A DNA stretch of 64,000 bases. Origin: Pseudorhizobium banfieldiae (lineage in GTDB: Bacteria > Pseudomonadota > Alphaproteobacteria > Rhizobiales > Rhizobiaceae). Every line of letters starts with the position of its first letter. Position 1 is the stretch's first letter. Below are positions 24,744 through 33,645 of the stretch, in pieces. Made by a program: the position numbers and the translations under genes. The notes under the pieces were generated by a model that did no database searches, was not told the DNA's origin, and was given only the letters and a program-made list of their open reading frames with translations. The stretch spans positions 2,604,001-2,668,000 of the forward strand of contig NZ_FO082820.1 in the NCBI RefSeq assembly GCF_000967425.1, in the 5' to 3' direction.

Positions 24744-26591
24744 ATGCTCCGTCACACCCCTTACAAGACCCTGCAGACACCCGCGGAACATGCGGCCACC
24801 GATCCGGCCCTCGGATTGCTGCCGGTCTGGAAGCTTTCCGACCTCTATCCGTCCCGTGAGGCCCCGGAGTTCAAGGCCGACATGGAGCGGGCCGGCACGC
24901 TCTGCCGCGATTTTGAAGCCAAGTGGAAGGGCAGGCTCGCCGACGCCGCCGTGAAGACAGGGAAGGAAGGGCTGGGCCAGGCGCTGACAGATTACGAGAC
25001 GCTGGAGGACCTGCTCGGCAGGATCGGCTCCTTTGCCGGCCTCACCTATTTCTCCGACACATCCAACCCCGCCAACGGCAAGTTCTATGGCGACGTGCAG
25101 TCGAAGCTGACGGATCTTTCCGCCCACCTCCTGTTCTTCGCATTGGAACTTAACCGGATCGATGATGCAGTCGTGGACGCGGCCATGGAGCGCGACCCGC
25201 AGGCGGGACACTACCGTCCCTGGATCGTCGACCTGCGCAAGGACAAGCCCTACCAGTTGGAGGACAAGATCGAGCAGCTCTTCCTGGAAAAGTCGATGAC
25301 GAGTGCCGCCGCCTTCAACCGTCTGTTCGACGAGACGATGGCGGAGCTTCGATTCGAGGTCGACGGGGAGAAGCTGCCGCTCGAGATCACCCTCAACATG
25401 CTGCAGGAGCCGGAAGAGCCGGTGCGCCGCAAGGCCGCCGAAGCCCTGTCGAAGACCTTCCAGCAGAACATCCGCGTCTTCACGCTGATCACCAACACGC
25501 TTGCGAAGGACAAGGAAATCTCCGACCGCTGGCGCGGCTTCAAGGATATTGCTGACAGCCGCCATCTTGCCAATCGGGTGGAGCGCGACGTGGTCGATGC
25601 GCTGGCCGCCGCCGTTCGCGACGCCTATCCCCGCCTGTCGCATCGCTACTACGCCATGAAGGCGAAATGGCTGGGCATGGAGCAGATGAACTTCTGGGAC
25701 CGCAATGCGCCGCTTCCGGAGACGCCGAAGGCGCTCATTTCCTGGCCGGATGCGAAGGAAACCGTGCTTTCCGCCTATGCCGGCTTCGCCCCTGAAATGG
25801 CCGACATCGCCCGCCGCTTCTTCGACGAGGAGTGGATCGATGCGCCCGTGCGTTCCGGCAAGGCGCCGGGCGCCTTCGCCCATCCGACCGTTCCCTCGGC
25901 CCACCCCTACGTGCTGGTCAACTACATGGGCAAGCCGCGCGACGTGATGACGCTTGCGCATGAGCTCGGCCACGGAGTGCATCAGGTGCTGGCGGGCGAA
26001 CAGGGTGCCCTGATGGCGCAGACGCCGCTGACACTGGCCGAAACCGCATCCGTCTTCGGTGAGATGCTGACCTTCCGCGCCCTTCTCGACAAGACGAAGG
26101 ACAAGCGCGAGCGCAAGGCCATGCTTGCCCAGAAGGTCGAAGACATGATCAACACGGTCGTGCGCCAGATCGCCTTCTACGAGTTCGAACGCAAGCTCCA
26201 TACCGCCCGCAAGGAAGGCGAACTCACCTCGGAGCAGATCGGCGAGCTATGGCTATCGGTCCAGGAAGAGAGTCTGGGGCCGGCGATCCGCATCTCGGAA
26301 GGCTACGAGACGTGGTGGACCTATATTCCCCACTTCATCCACTCGCCCTTCTACGTCTACGCCTATGCCTTCGGTGACTGCCTGGTGAACTCCCTCTACG
26401 CGGTCTACCAGAACGCAGAACCCGGCTTCCAGGCGAAGTACTTCGAACTGCTGAAGGCCGGCGGCACCAAGCACCACTCGGAACTGCTGGCCCCCTTCGG
26501 CCTCGACGCCACCGATCCGTCCTTCTGGTCCAGGGGCCTGTCGATGATCGAGGGGCTGATCGACGAACTGGAGGCGCTGGACAAGGCGTGA
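24744..26591 (+). CDS. pepF: M3 family oligoendopeptidase
   Basis: A 615-residue zinc metallopeptidase of the M3B (PepF) family, which cuts short peptides in the cytoplasm. The active-site motif HELGHGVHQ is intact, with a downstream LAETASVFGEML glutamate and a C-terminal segment (GYETWWTYIPHFIHSPFYVYAYAFG) typical of the family. The ATG at 24744 has an AAGGA ribosome site; a TTG at 24681 is unsupported. No signal peptide is visible. Confidence 0.93.
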   Translation: MLRHTPYKTLQTPAEHAATDPALGLLPVWKLSDLYPSREAPEFKADMERAGTLCRDFEAKWKGRLADAAVKTGKEGLGQALTDYETLEDLLGRIGSFAGLTYFSDTSNPANGKFYGDVQSKLTDLSAHLLFFALELNRIDDAVVDAAMERDPQAGHYRPWIVDLRKDKPYQLEDKIEQLFLEKSMTSAAAFNRLFDETMAELRFEVDGEKLPLEITLNMLQEPEEPVRRKAAEALSKTFQQNIRVFTLITNTLAKDKEISDRWRGFKDIADSRHLANRVERDVVDALAAAVRDAYPRLSHRYYAMKAKWLGMEQMNFWDRNAPLPETPKALISWPDAKETVLSAYAGFAPEMADIARRFFDEEWIDAPVRSGKAPGAFAHPTVPSAHPYVLVNYMGKPRDVMTLAHELGHGVHQVLAGEQGALMAQTPLTLAETASVFGEMLTFRALLDKTKDKRERKAMLAQKVEDMINTVVRQIAFYEFERKLHTARKEGELTSEQIGELWLSVQEESLGPAIRISEGYETWWTYIPHFIHSPFYVYAYAFGDCLVNSLYAVYQNAEPGFQAKYFELLKAGGTKHHSELLAPFGLDATDPSFWSRGLSMIEGLIDELEALDKA

Positions 26592-26625
26592 GGCGCATTG
26601 GGGCTTCCTGGGCGCACAGACTCAC

Positions 26626-27786
26626 ATGACGAAGCACGGGCCCTACGTCCTCTTCCGCGACGACAAACGGTCGCAAAGCCTGCTGTTCCGCGAACCGCGC
26701 GACCTCGTCATCGCCCGGACGGCGGAAGAGGTGCTGCCGGCGCTCGCCTGGCTGGAAAAGGCGCGGCAGGATGGCTACTGGCTCGCCGGCTATCTCTCCT
26801 ACGAGGCGGGTTTCGTCTTTGAGGAGAAGCTGAGGCCACTGATCGTCGACAACCGCAAGACACCGCTGCTGGCCATGGGCATCTTCGATGGCCCGGCCAG
26901 CAGCGGCCATGCTCTGGCGGAGCCACCTGAGATCAAAGCCGAAGAAGACTGGCTGACAGAGCCCCGCACCGCCTGGAATATCGACACCTACCGGGAGCGC
27001 TTCGACCGGCTGCACGAACACCTCCGCCGTGGCGACATCTATCAGGCGAACCTCACCATGCCCGTCACCGCCCGCTGGCGGGGTGATCTGCGTGCGGCTT
27101 TCTGGTCTCTCGTCGCGCGCCAGCCGGTTCATTACGGCGCGCTGGTCGATCTTGGCGGGCCCGTTATCCTCTCGCGTTCGCCGGAACTGTTCTTCAAGGT
27201 TGATGACGATGGCTGGATCGAGACGCATCCGATGAAGGGCACCGCTCCGCGCGGCGCCTCGCCCCGGGAAGACGAAGCAATCGTCGCCGCCATGCTGGCA
27301 GACGAGAAGACGCAGGCCGAGAACCGGATGATCGTCGATCTCCTGCGCAATGACATCTCGCTGATCAGCGAGGTCGGAACCCTCTCCGTCCCGAAGCTCT
27401 TCGCGATCGAGACCTATCCGACCGTGCACCAGATGGTGAGCCATGTGCGCGCGCGTCTGCGGGCGGAGGTCGGCCTGCCGGAGATCATGGCCGCCCTCTT
27501 CCCCTGCGGCTCCATCACCGGAGCCCCGAAGATGTGGGCGATGCGCATCCTGCACGAACTGGAGGATCGCCCGCGCGATGCCTATTGTGGCGCGATCGGC
27601 TGGTGCGATCCCAAGGGGCCGATGCAGTTTTCCGTCGCCATCCGCACGCTCACCCTTTTCAAGGACGGCGATGCCGTCTTCAATGTCGGCGGAGGAATCG
27701 TGTTCGATTCGACAGCCGAGGCGGAATATCAGGAATGTCTTCTCAAGGCGCAGTTCGCAGTCGGCAATCAGGCGATCTCTCGCTGA
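26626..27786 (+). CDS. pabB: Aminodeoxychorismate synthase component I
   Basis: A 386-residue chorismate-binding enzyme that converts chorismate to 4-amino-4-deoxychorismate for folate. The PabB nucleophile lysine is in THPMKGTAPRG (about 203-213), followed by NRMIVDLLRNDI, CGSITGAPK and the FNVGGGIVFDS motif. It is 34 bases after pepF. Its last 52 bases overlap the start of the class IV aminotransferase gene in another frame, so the pair act together in 4-aminobenzoate synthesis. Confidence 0.93.
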   Translation: MTKHGPYVLFRDDKRSQSLLFREPRDLVIARTAEEVLPALAWLEKARQDGYWLAGYLSYEAGFVFEEKLRPLIVDNRKTPLLAMGIFDGPASSGHALAEPPEIKAEEDWLTEPRTAWNIDTYRERFDRLHEHLRRGDIYQANLTMPVTARWRGDLRAAFWSLVARQPVHYGALVDLGGPVILSRSPELFFKVDDDGWIETHPMKGTAPRGASPREDEAIVAAMLADEKTQAENRMIVDLLRNDISLISEVGTLSVPKLFAIETYPTVHQMVSHVRARLRAEVGLPEIMAALFPCGSITGAPKMWAMRILHELEDRPRDAYCGAIGWCDPKGPMQFSVAIRTLTLFKDGDAVFNVGGGIVFDSTAEAEYQECLLKAQFAVGNQAISR

Positions 27787-28397
27787 TCGAAACTCTGCGC
27801 TGGGAACCGGAACAGGGCTTTCTGCGCCTCGACCAGCACATTCGACGGCTGAAGCGCTCCGCCGATGCCCTCGGCTTCCTCTCCCCGGCCGATCCCGAAA
27901 CAGCGCTGAAGCTTGCCGTCAGCGGTGACCGCCCGTTGCGGGTCCGGCTCACCGTCACCTACCGCGGACGGACGGAAGTCACCACCTCACCGTTCGAGCC
28001 GGAACCGGAGGAGAAGGTCTGGCGCTTGCGCATAGCCGCGCAGCGGCTTTCTTCCTCCGACGCCTTCCTGCGCCACAAGACGACCCGCCGCGACCTCTAC
28101 GAGACCGCCCGCGCCGAATTCTCTCGGGATGAGGCGGACGAGGTGCTGCTTCTGAATGAGCGCGGCGAAGTCTGCGAAGGCACGATCACCAATCTCTTCG
28201 TCGAAGGCGATGGCGGCATGCTGCTGACCCCTGCCCTGGCGAGCGGCCTGCTGCCCGGCATCCTGCGCGCCGAGCTGATCCGCGAAGGCAAGGCTCGTTC
28301 CGAGGTGCTGAAGCCGGCGGCGCTGTCGAACCGCCGGCTCTTCGTCGGCAATGCCCTGCGCGGGCTGATCCCTGCGGAACTGGTGGAAGGCAGCTAG
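27735..28397 (+). CDS. pabC: Aminotransferase class IV family protein, likely aminodeoxychorismate lyase
   Basis: A 220-residue fold-type IV PLP enzyme. SLIETLRWEPEQGFLRLDQH begins the domain; the lysine site is around FLRHKTTRRDLYE, and LNERGEVCEGTITNLFVE plus LASGLLPGILRAELI are class IV motifs. It presumably releases pyruvate from aminodeoxychorismate to give 4-aminobenzoate. It starts inside pabB (52-base overlap). The 3' end overlaps the convergent Atu4866-like gene by four bases. Confidence 0.88.
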   Translation: MSSQGAVRSRQSGDLSLIETLRWEPEQGFLRLDQHIRRLKRSADALGFLSPADPETALKLAVSGDRPLRVRLTVTYRGRTEVTTSPFEPEPEEKVWRLRIAAQRLSSSDAFLRHKTTRRDLYETARAEFSRDEADEVLLLNERGEVCEGTITNLFVEGDGGMLLTPALASGLLPGILRAELIREGKARSEVLKPAALSNRRLFVGNALRGLIPAELVEGS

Positions 28398-28732
28398 GGC
28401 TTCCGCCGCAGGATCATGCCGCCATGGTGCAGCGTATTGTCATCGACGAACTCTCCGTCCGCGGTGAAGCCGGTATCATCCCAATAGTCGATATGGTTGC
28501 CGGAAACGACATATCGGCCTTGGTAGGCGCTCTCGCGCGTGCCGCGGGCTTCGTCGTAGCGGCCATTCGGAAGGAGTTCGTGTCGGACACGATTGTCGTC
28601 CGTCACCCACATGCCGGCATAGGGATGCGTCTGTCTTTCAGTCGTGATGGTCATCTTGTCCTCCGCCTTTGCGGTACCGAGAGCCGCGCCTGCAAGCGCG
28701 GCTGTGATCAGGATGGCGTGCTTTCACGGCAT
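28394..28732 (-). pseudogene. Atu4866-domain protein with a stop at codon 3
   Basis: The readable domain (28394-28654, 86 residues) matches the Atu4866 family, a small beta-barrel of unknown function (RYDEARGTRESAYQGRYVV, GNHIDYWDDTGFTADGEFVD). Directly upstream in the same frame lies an intact signal-peptide sequence (KHAILITAALAGAALGTAKA) preceded by ATG-CCG-TGA (28732-28724) and a perfect AAGGAG ribosome site at 28739-28744. The TGA at codon 3 therefore blocks the exported form. The ATG at 28654 could still give a cytoplasmic protein. The TGA could have arisen from CGA by one C-to-T change. It follows the truncated SDR gene by ten bases. Confidence 0.7.
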
Positions 28733-28742
28733 GTCAGTCTCC

Positions 28743-29171
28743 TTAATTTGAAGAACGCAGGGGCCTCACGACGATCTCGTTAACGTCGACGTCCTCAGGC
28801 TGCTCTATGGCAAACCGGACGGCGCGGCCGATGGCGTCGGGCGTCAGCGCGATGGCGCGATAGTCCTTCATCGCCTCGGCGGCGGTCGGATCGGTTATGG
28901 TCAAGGCGAGCTCGCTTTCCACCACGCCCGGATGGATGCAGGTAACGCGGATGTCGTCTCGCTCCTGCCGCAACCCGTCGGAAATCGCCCGTACCGCGAA
29001 CTTGGTGGCGCAGTAGACCGCCGCAGTCGGAGCGACATAGAGGGCGCCGATCGAGGCGATGTTGATGATGTGGCCGGAGCCGCGCTCGGTCATTTCGGGC
29101 AGGACCGCGGCGATACCGTGCAGCACGCCCTTGATGTTGACGTCCACCATACGGGCACTCGTCGATCATTT
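28743..29171 (-). pseudogene. Truncated short-chain dehydrogenase/reductase
   Basis: The C-terminal half of an SDR. From MVDVNIKGVLHGIAAVLPEM it continues through the catalytic region (INIASIGALYVAPTAAVYCATKFA, Ser/Tyr/Lys) to the end (135 residues). The N-terminal Rossmann half, with the glycine-rich NADP site, is absent. Just upstream another frame reads QMIDE, the residues that normally precede this point, so about two bases were lost around 29158, and homology stops near 29171. It is almost certainly non-functional. Its stop overlaps the ribosome site of the Atu4866-like gene, so the two were an operon. Confidence 0.75.
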
Positions 29172-29225
29172 GCGACGAAACCGGGCGGGCTGACCCCCGT
29201 TCCTCAGGTCCGTCAGGCCTACGGT

Positions 29226-29247
29226 CCGCAACCGGATGCGGCTTTTT
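29226..29247 (+). terminator. Possible orphan terminator upstream of hss
   Basis: A 5-bp stem CCGCA / TGCGG (29226-29230 with 29237-29241), then CTTTTTG. No plus-strand gene ends here, so it may be a remnant left by whatever removed the 5' part of the SDR gene. The rest of 29172-29384 shows only the hss leader. Confidence 0.35.
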
Positions 29248-29384
29248 GAGCCTCCGTTCGCAACCTCTTTATTGTGACGGGGATTTATGATCTAGAGCGC
29301 CGGCATTGCGATCAGCGCTCCCATCCGTTCCCTGTCGGCCAAGCGGCGCAGCGGCGTGATGCCGAGGCGGCGAAGGAGAGAGAT

Positions 29385-30830
29385 ATGTCTGAACAGAACT
29401 ACCCGGTGCATGGCGAAATTACGGGCCCGATCGTGATGATCGGCTTCGGCTCCATCGGCCGCGGGACCCTGCCGCTCATCGAACGTCACTTCAAGTTCGA
29501 CAAGAGCCGGATGGTGGTCATCGATCCGCGCGACGACGGAGCGGAGATCCTTGCCAGGCACGGCGTCAGACATATCCGGGCACACGTCACGAAAGACAAC
29601 TACAAGACCCTCCTGAAGCCGCTTCTCACCAATGGCGGCGGCCAGGGTTTCTGCGTCAATCTCTCGGTCGACACCGGGTCTCTCGACCTGATGAAGTTCT
29701 GCCGCAAGCTGGACGTGCTCTATATCGACACGGTCATCGAGCCCTGGCTTGGCTTCTACTTCGACACCTCGGTGAAGAACGCCGAACGCACCAACTACGC
29801 GCTGCGCGAAACGGTCCGCCGCGAGAAGGCGAAGAACCCGGGCGGCACCACGGCGGTCTCCACCTGCGGCGCCAATCCCGGCATGGTCTCCTGGTTCGTC
29901 AAGCAGGCCCTGGTGGACCTCGCGAACGAGACGGGGCTGAGCTTCGAGGAGCCCTCTGCCGAGGATCGCGAAGGCTGGGCGAAGCTCATGAAGAAGCTGG
30001 GCGTCAAGGGTATCCACATCGCGGAGCGCGACACGCAGCGCACCAAGAACCCCAAGCCGCTCGACGTCTTCTGGAACACCTGGTCCGTTGAGGGCTTCAT
30101 CGCGGAAGGCCTGCAGCCGTCGGAACTCGGCTGGGGCACCCATGAAAACTGGATGCCGAAGAACGCAAAGAAGCACAAGAAGGGTTGCCAGGCGGCGATC
30201 TACCTCGAGCAGCCAGGTGCCAACACGCGCGTCCGCAGCTGGTGCCCCACACCCGGCCCGCAATACGGCTTCCTCGTCACCCATAACGAGGCAATCTCGA
30301 TCGCCGACTACTATACCGTGCGCGACAAGCATGGCGAGGTGGCCTATCGCCCCACTTGCCACTACGCCTACCATCCCTGCAACGACGCCGTCCTCTCGCT
30401 GCACGAGATGTTCGGCAATGGCGGCAAGGCGCAGCCCGTCCAGCACGTGCTCGACGAGGACGAACTTGTGGATGGCGTCGATGAACTCGGCGTCCTGCTC
30501 TACGGCCACGAGAAGAATGCCTACTGGTATGGCTCGCGCCTGTCGCTGGAGGAGACCCGCCGCATCGCTCCCTACCAGAATGCCACCGGCATGCAGGTGA
30601 CCTCCGCCGTCCTGGCCGGCATGGTCTGGGCGCTGGAGAACCCGAAGGCCGGCATCGTCGAGGCCGACGAGGTGGACTACAAGCGGTGCCTCGAAGTACA
30701 GCGGCCCTATCTCGGCCCGGTCGAAGGCCACTACACGGACTGGACGCCTCTTGAGGGACGCCCGGGCCTCTTCCCCGAGGACATCGACACCTCCGACCCC
30801 TGGCAGTTCCGCAACATTCTGGTGCGCTGA
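29385..30830 (+). CDS. hss: Homospermidine synthase
   Basis: A 481-residue enzyme that makes homospermidine from putrescine using NAD+ as a transient cofactor; homospermidine is the main polyamine in many rhizobia. The N-terminal nucleotide site is IVMIGFGSIGRG, followed by VVIDPRDDGAEI, the active-site region STCGANPGMVSWFVKQAL, and the C-terminal TDWTPLEGRPGLFPEDID. A GGAGAGAG ribosome site precedes ATG 29385; the frame open to 29274 is not supported. The ornithine decarboxylase gene often found with it is not in this window. Confidence 0.96.
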   Translation: MSEQNYPVHGEITGPIVMIGFGSIGRGTLPLIERHFKFDKSRMVVIDPRDDGAEILARHGVRHIRAHVTKDNYKTLLKPLLTNGGGQGFCVNLSVDTGSLDLMKFCRKLDVLYIDTVIEPWLGFYFDTSVKNAERTNYALRETVRREKAKNPGGTTAVSTCGANPGMVSWFVKQALVDLANETGLSFEEPSAEDREGWAKLMKKLGVKGIHIAERDTQRTKNPKPLDVFWNTWSVEGFIAEGLQPSELGWGTHENWMPKNAKKHKKGCQAAIYLEQPGANTRVRSWCPTPGPQYGFLVTHNEAISIADYYTVRDKHGEVAYRPTCHYAYHPCNDAVLSLHEMFGNGGKAQPVQHVLDEDELVDGVDELGVLLYGHEKNAYWYGSRLSLEETRRIAPYQNATGMQVTSAVLAGMVWALENPKAGIVEADEVDYKRCLEVQRPYLGPVEGHYTDWTPLEGRPGLFPEDIDTSDPWQFRNILVR

Positions 30831-30973
30831 CGGGTGCTTGCGCAGGGGGGAGGCCGTGGTTTTCGCCTCTCCCTTGTTGAAAGAGCCGGAAAAGGGCTGC
30901 GAAACTTTCGAATCTGCAGTAGATACAGTTCACAAAGTAAATCACCATCGGCCGAACCGCGGGAGACACCGAC

Positions 30974-31336
30974 ATGAAACTGAAAGCGAGCATCGTGCTG
31001 ATTGCCGCCGCCACGCTGACTGCCTGCGTCTCTAATCCGCCGCCGCGGCTTCCGCCGCCGCAGGCGCAGCCTCAGGGCGTCGAAGGTGCGTGGGTGGACC
31101 CCAATGGAATTGTCTCCACCTTCCAGGGCGGCACCTTCAATACCCGGTCAACTGACAGCAACACGCTTCTCGCCTCCGGCACCTATGTCAGCCTGTCGCC
31201 CACCCTTGTCGAGATCAGCATGACGTCGCTGGTCCGCAACACCCAGTCGCGCGTCAACTGCGCTCTTGTCTCCCAGAGCCAGTTGAACTGCACGCAGGAC
31301 AGCGGCGCCCAGTTCTCGCTGACCCGCCGCAGCTGA
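30974..31336 (+). CDS. omp10: Omp10-like outer-membrane lipoprotein
   Basis: A 120-residue lipoprotein with a signal sequence ending in the lipobox LTAC (Cys19), so the mature protein is lipidated. The body closely matches Brucella Omp10: [39 protein letters not shown] and a C-terminal FSLTRRS. Omp10 is a minor outer-membrane lipoprotein with an immunoglobulin-like or lipocalin-like fold; exact function unknown. A strong terminator follows (31361-31385). Confidence 0.92.
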   Translation: MKLKASIVLIAAATLTACVSNPPPRLPPPQAQPQGVEGAWVDPNGIVSTFQGGTFNTRSTDSNTLLASGTYVSLSPTLVEISMTSLVRNTQSRVNCALVSQSQLNCTQDSGAQFSLTRRS

Positions 31337-31360
31337 CACACTCTTGATCTATGTTCCAAA

Positions 31361-31385
31361 AGCCCCGCCCATGGCGGGGCTTTTT
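31361..31385 (+). terminator. omp10 terminator
   Basis: Stem AGCCCCGCC / GGCGGGGCT (31361-31369 with 31373-31381), three-base loop CAT, then TTTTT. It lies 25 bases past the omp10 stop. Confidence 0.92.
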
Positions 31386-31542
31386 CGTTTCGGAGGAGGC
31401 GTCCCCCGGTGCCTCCCGCACTGCACATTTCCCCTTGCAGTCGTCCTGCCTTGATGAAACCATGCCCCGTCGCCGATCGTGGGACAATGGGATCGGACGC
31501 CGCCGGATCGTGATCCGACCGCGACAACAGGAGAGAGACACA

Positions 31543-33525
31543 ATGATGAAAACGTTGAGACTGGGGCTGATGACCGCCTCGGCGATTGCCCTCTTTGCCG
31601 GCAGCGCGCTGGCCGATTACGAGCTCAATATCCTCCACATCAACGATCTCCATTCGCGCATCGAGGCTATCAACAAGTACGATTCCACCTGCTCGGCGGA
31701 AGAAGCATCGAAGAACGAGTGCTTCGGCGGCATCGCGCGGGTAAAGACCGCCATCGACACCCGTCGCGGCGAACTCGCCGACGCCAACGTTCTTGTCCTC
31801 GATGCAGGCGACCAGTTCCAGGGCTCGCTCTTCTACAGCATGTTCAAGAGCGGCCCGATCGCCGACTTCATGAACGGCATCGGCTTCGACGCCATGGCGA
31901 TCGGCAACCACGAGTTCGACGACGGCCCGGAGGAACTGCTGAAGTTCATCGAGGCATCGGAATTTCCGATCATCTCCGGCAACACGATTGCCGCCGAGGG
32001 CAGCCCGGTCGCCGGCAAGTTCGAGCCCTACATCATTAAGGACATCGGTGGGCAGAAGGTGGCGGTGGTCTCCGTGCTTGCAACCGACACCGACGAGACG
32101 TCCTCGCCCGGCGACAAGATCCGCTTCGAGGACGAGGTGGAATATCTGAAGAAGGCGGTTGCCGACCTCGAAGGCCAGGGCATCAACAAGATCGTCCTTC
32201 TCTCGCATGTCGGTTATCACCGCGACCAGGAGATCGCCGCAGCCGTGGACGGCATCGACGTCATCGTCGGCGGCCATAGCCACACTCTCCTTTCCAGCAC
32301 CGACGAGAAGGCTGCCGGTCCCTACCCGACCCTGGTGAAGAATCCCGGCGGCACGGATGTGCCGATCGTGCAGGCCTATGCCTATTCCAAGTATCTGGGC
32401 GACCTGAAGGTCGTCTTCGACGACAACGGCGTTGTAACGTCGGCCGAAGGCGCGCCGCAACTCCTCGACTCCTCCGTGGTACCCGACGCCGGCTATGCCG
32501 CCAAGGTGGAGGAGCTCGGCAAGCCCCTGGAGGAACTGAAGCAGAAGGTGGTTGGCTCGACGCAGGATACGATCGTCGGCGATCGCGATGTCTGCCGTGT
32601 CGAAGAGTGCTCCATGGGCAATCTCGTTGCCGACGCGCAGCTCGACCGGGTCAAGGATCAGGGCATCACCATTTCGATCGCCAACAGCGGTGGATTGCGT
32701 GCCTCGATCGATTCTGGCGACGTGACGATGGGCGAGGTCCTGACCGTCCTGCCGTTCCAGAACACCATTGCCACCTTCCAGCTCAAGGGATCCGACCTTC
32801 GCGCCGCACTCGAGAACGGCGTCAGCCAGATCGAGGAGGTTGCTGGCCGCTTCCCGCAGGTGGCGGGCATGAAGTACTCCTTCGATAAGTCGAAGCCGGC
32901 TGGCGAGCGGGTCACCGACGTTCAGGTCAAGGAAGGCGATGCCTTCGTGCCGCTCGATGCCGAAAAGACCTACGGCGTGGTTACCAACAACTATGTTCGC
33001 GGCGGCGGCGACGGCTACAAGATCTTCGCGACAAATGCCGTCAATCCCTACGACTTCGGCCCGAATCTCGAGCAGGCAGTGGCTGATTATCTGGGCGCCA
33101 ACTCGCCCTACGAGCCCTACACGGACGGCCGCATAACCGAAGTGGCCGCTGCTGGCGAGGCCGCTCAGCCGGAGGCGCCGGCCACCGAGGCACCGGCGGC
33201 ACCTGCAGCCGAGGCACCCGCAGCCGAGGCACCGGCAGCTGCTACACCGGCCACGCCGGCGCCTGCTGCTCCGGCTGACACGGCGGCACCAACGACGCCT
33301 GCACCGGCGGAAACGGCACCGGCCGCGGAAACCGCTGCCCCTGCTGCGACCGAGGCTTCGCCGCAAGAGCAGACGCATACCGTTGCCCGTGGCGACTCTC
33401 TGTGGAAGATCGCCGAGTCGGTCTATGGCGACGGGACGATGTGGAAGAGGATCGCCGAGGAAAACGCACTGCGCAATCCGAATGTCCTGACGGTCGGGAC
33501 CGAGCTTCGCCTGCCGCCCCGCTAA
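31543..33525 (+). CDS. Periplasmic 5'-nucleotidase with C-terminal LysM domain
   Basis: A 660-residue protein with a signal peptide (about 1-24). The metallophosphatase domain (about 25-260) has the metal motifs NDLHSR, DAGDQFQGS, GNHEFDDG and GGHSH. The 5'-nucleotidase C-terminal domain (about 345-505) has NSGGLRASIDSG and NNYVRGGGDGY. A roughly 90-residue Ala/Pro/Glu linker (EAPA-type repeats) and a LysM domain (about 614-660, HTVARGDSLWKIAESVYGDG) end the protein. It should release nucleosides and phosphate from nucleotides or 2',3'-cyclic nucleotides in the periplasm while held on peptidoglycan by LysM. ATG 31543 or 31546 could be used; a GGAGAGAG site precedes both. Confidence 0.9.
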   Translation: MMKTLRLGLMTASAIALFAGSALADYELNILHINDLHSRIEAINKYDSTCSAEEASKNECFGGIARVKTAIDTRRGELADANVLVLDAGDQFQGSLFYSMFKSGPIADFMNGIGFDAMAIGNHEFDDGPEELLKFIEASEFPIISGNTIAAEGSPVAGKFEPYIIKDIGGQKVAVVSVLATDTDETSSPGDKIRFEDEVEYLKKAVADLEGQGINKIVLLSHVGYHRDQEIAAAVDGIDVIVGGHSHTLLSSTDEKAAGPYPTLVKNPGGTDVPIVQAYAYSKYLGDLKVVFDDNGVVTSAEGAPQLLDSSVVPDAGYAAKVEELGKPLEELKQKVVGSTQDTIVGDRDVCRVEECSMGNLVADAQLDRVKDQGITISIANSGGLRASIDSGDVTMGEVLTVLPFQNTIATFQLKGSDLRAALENGVSQIEEVAGRFPQVAGMKYSFDKSKPAGERVTDVQVKEGDAFVPLDAEKTYGVVTNNYVRGGGDGYKIFATNAVNPYDFGPNLEQAVADYLGANSPYEPYTDGRITEVAAAGEAAQPEAPATEAPAAPAAEAPAAEAPAAATPATPAPAAPADTAAPTTPAPAETAPAAETAAPAATEASPQEQTHTVARGDSLWKIAESVYGDGTMWKRIAEENALRNPNVLTVGTELRLPPR

Positions 33526-33548
33526 GACGATTTGTCTCGCAAATGCCG

Positions 33549-33578
33549 ACGGTCCAGGGCTTCCCCGGACCGTTTTTT
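33549..33578 (+). terminator. Terminator after the 5'-nucleotidase gene
   Basis: Stem ACGGTCC / GGACCGT (33549-33555 with 33567-33573) followed by TTTTTT. Located 23 bases after the stop codon. Confidence 0.88.
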
Positions 33579-33645
33579 GTTTCTAGATAGAACCAAACGT
33601 GTTGCGGTGCCGTATAAACCGCTGAACAGCAATCGGATCATTGAA

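Noticed and set aside
29292..30731. Minus-strand open frame (479 codons) opposite hss
   Set aside because: Composition is that of an antisense reading of a GC-rich gene; the plus strand is clearly homospermidine synthase.
33160..33360. Short tandem repeats near 33.2 kb that might look like a CRISPR array
   Set aside because: They are GAGGCACCGGC-type codon repeats coding for the Ala/Pro/Glu linker of the 5'-nucleotidase. No spacers of constant length and no cas genes are present.
31183..33378. Long open frame (731 codons) on the minus strand across the 5'-nucleotidase gene
   Set aside because: Antisense shadow typical of GC-rich DNA. The plus-strand product has a signal peptide, metal motifs and LysM; the antisense product is low-complexity Arg/Gly/His-rich.
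33579..33645. Iron-responsive (ICE/Irr) box upstream of hemH
   Set aside because: TTCTA-GA-TAGAA near 33590 is palindromic but has its half-sites in the opposite order to the ICE core, so I do not call it.
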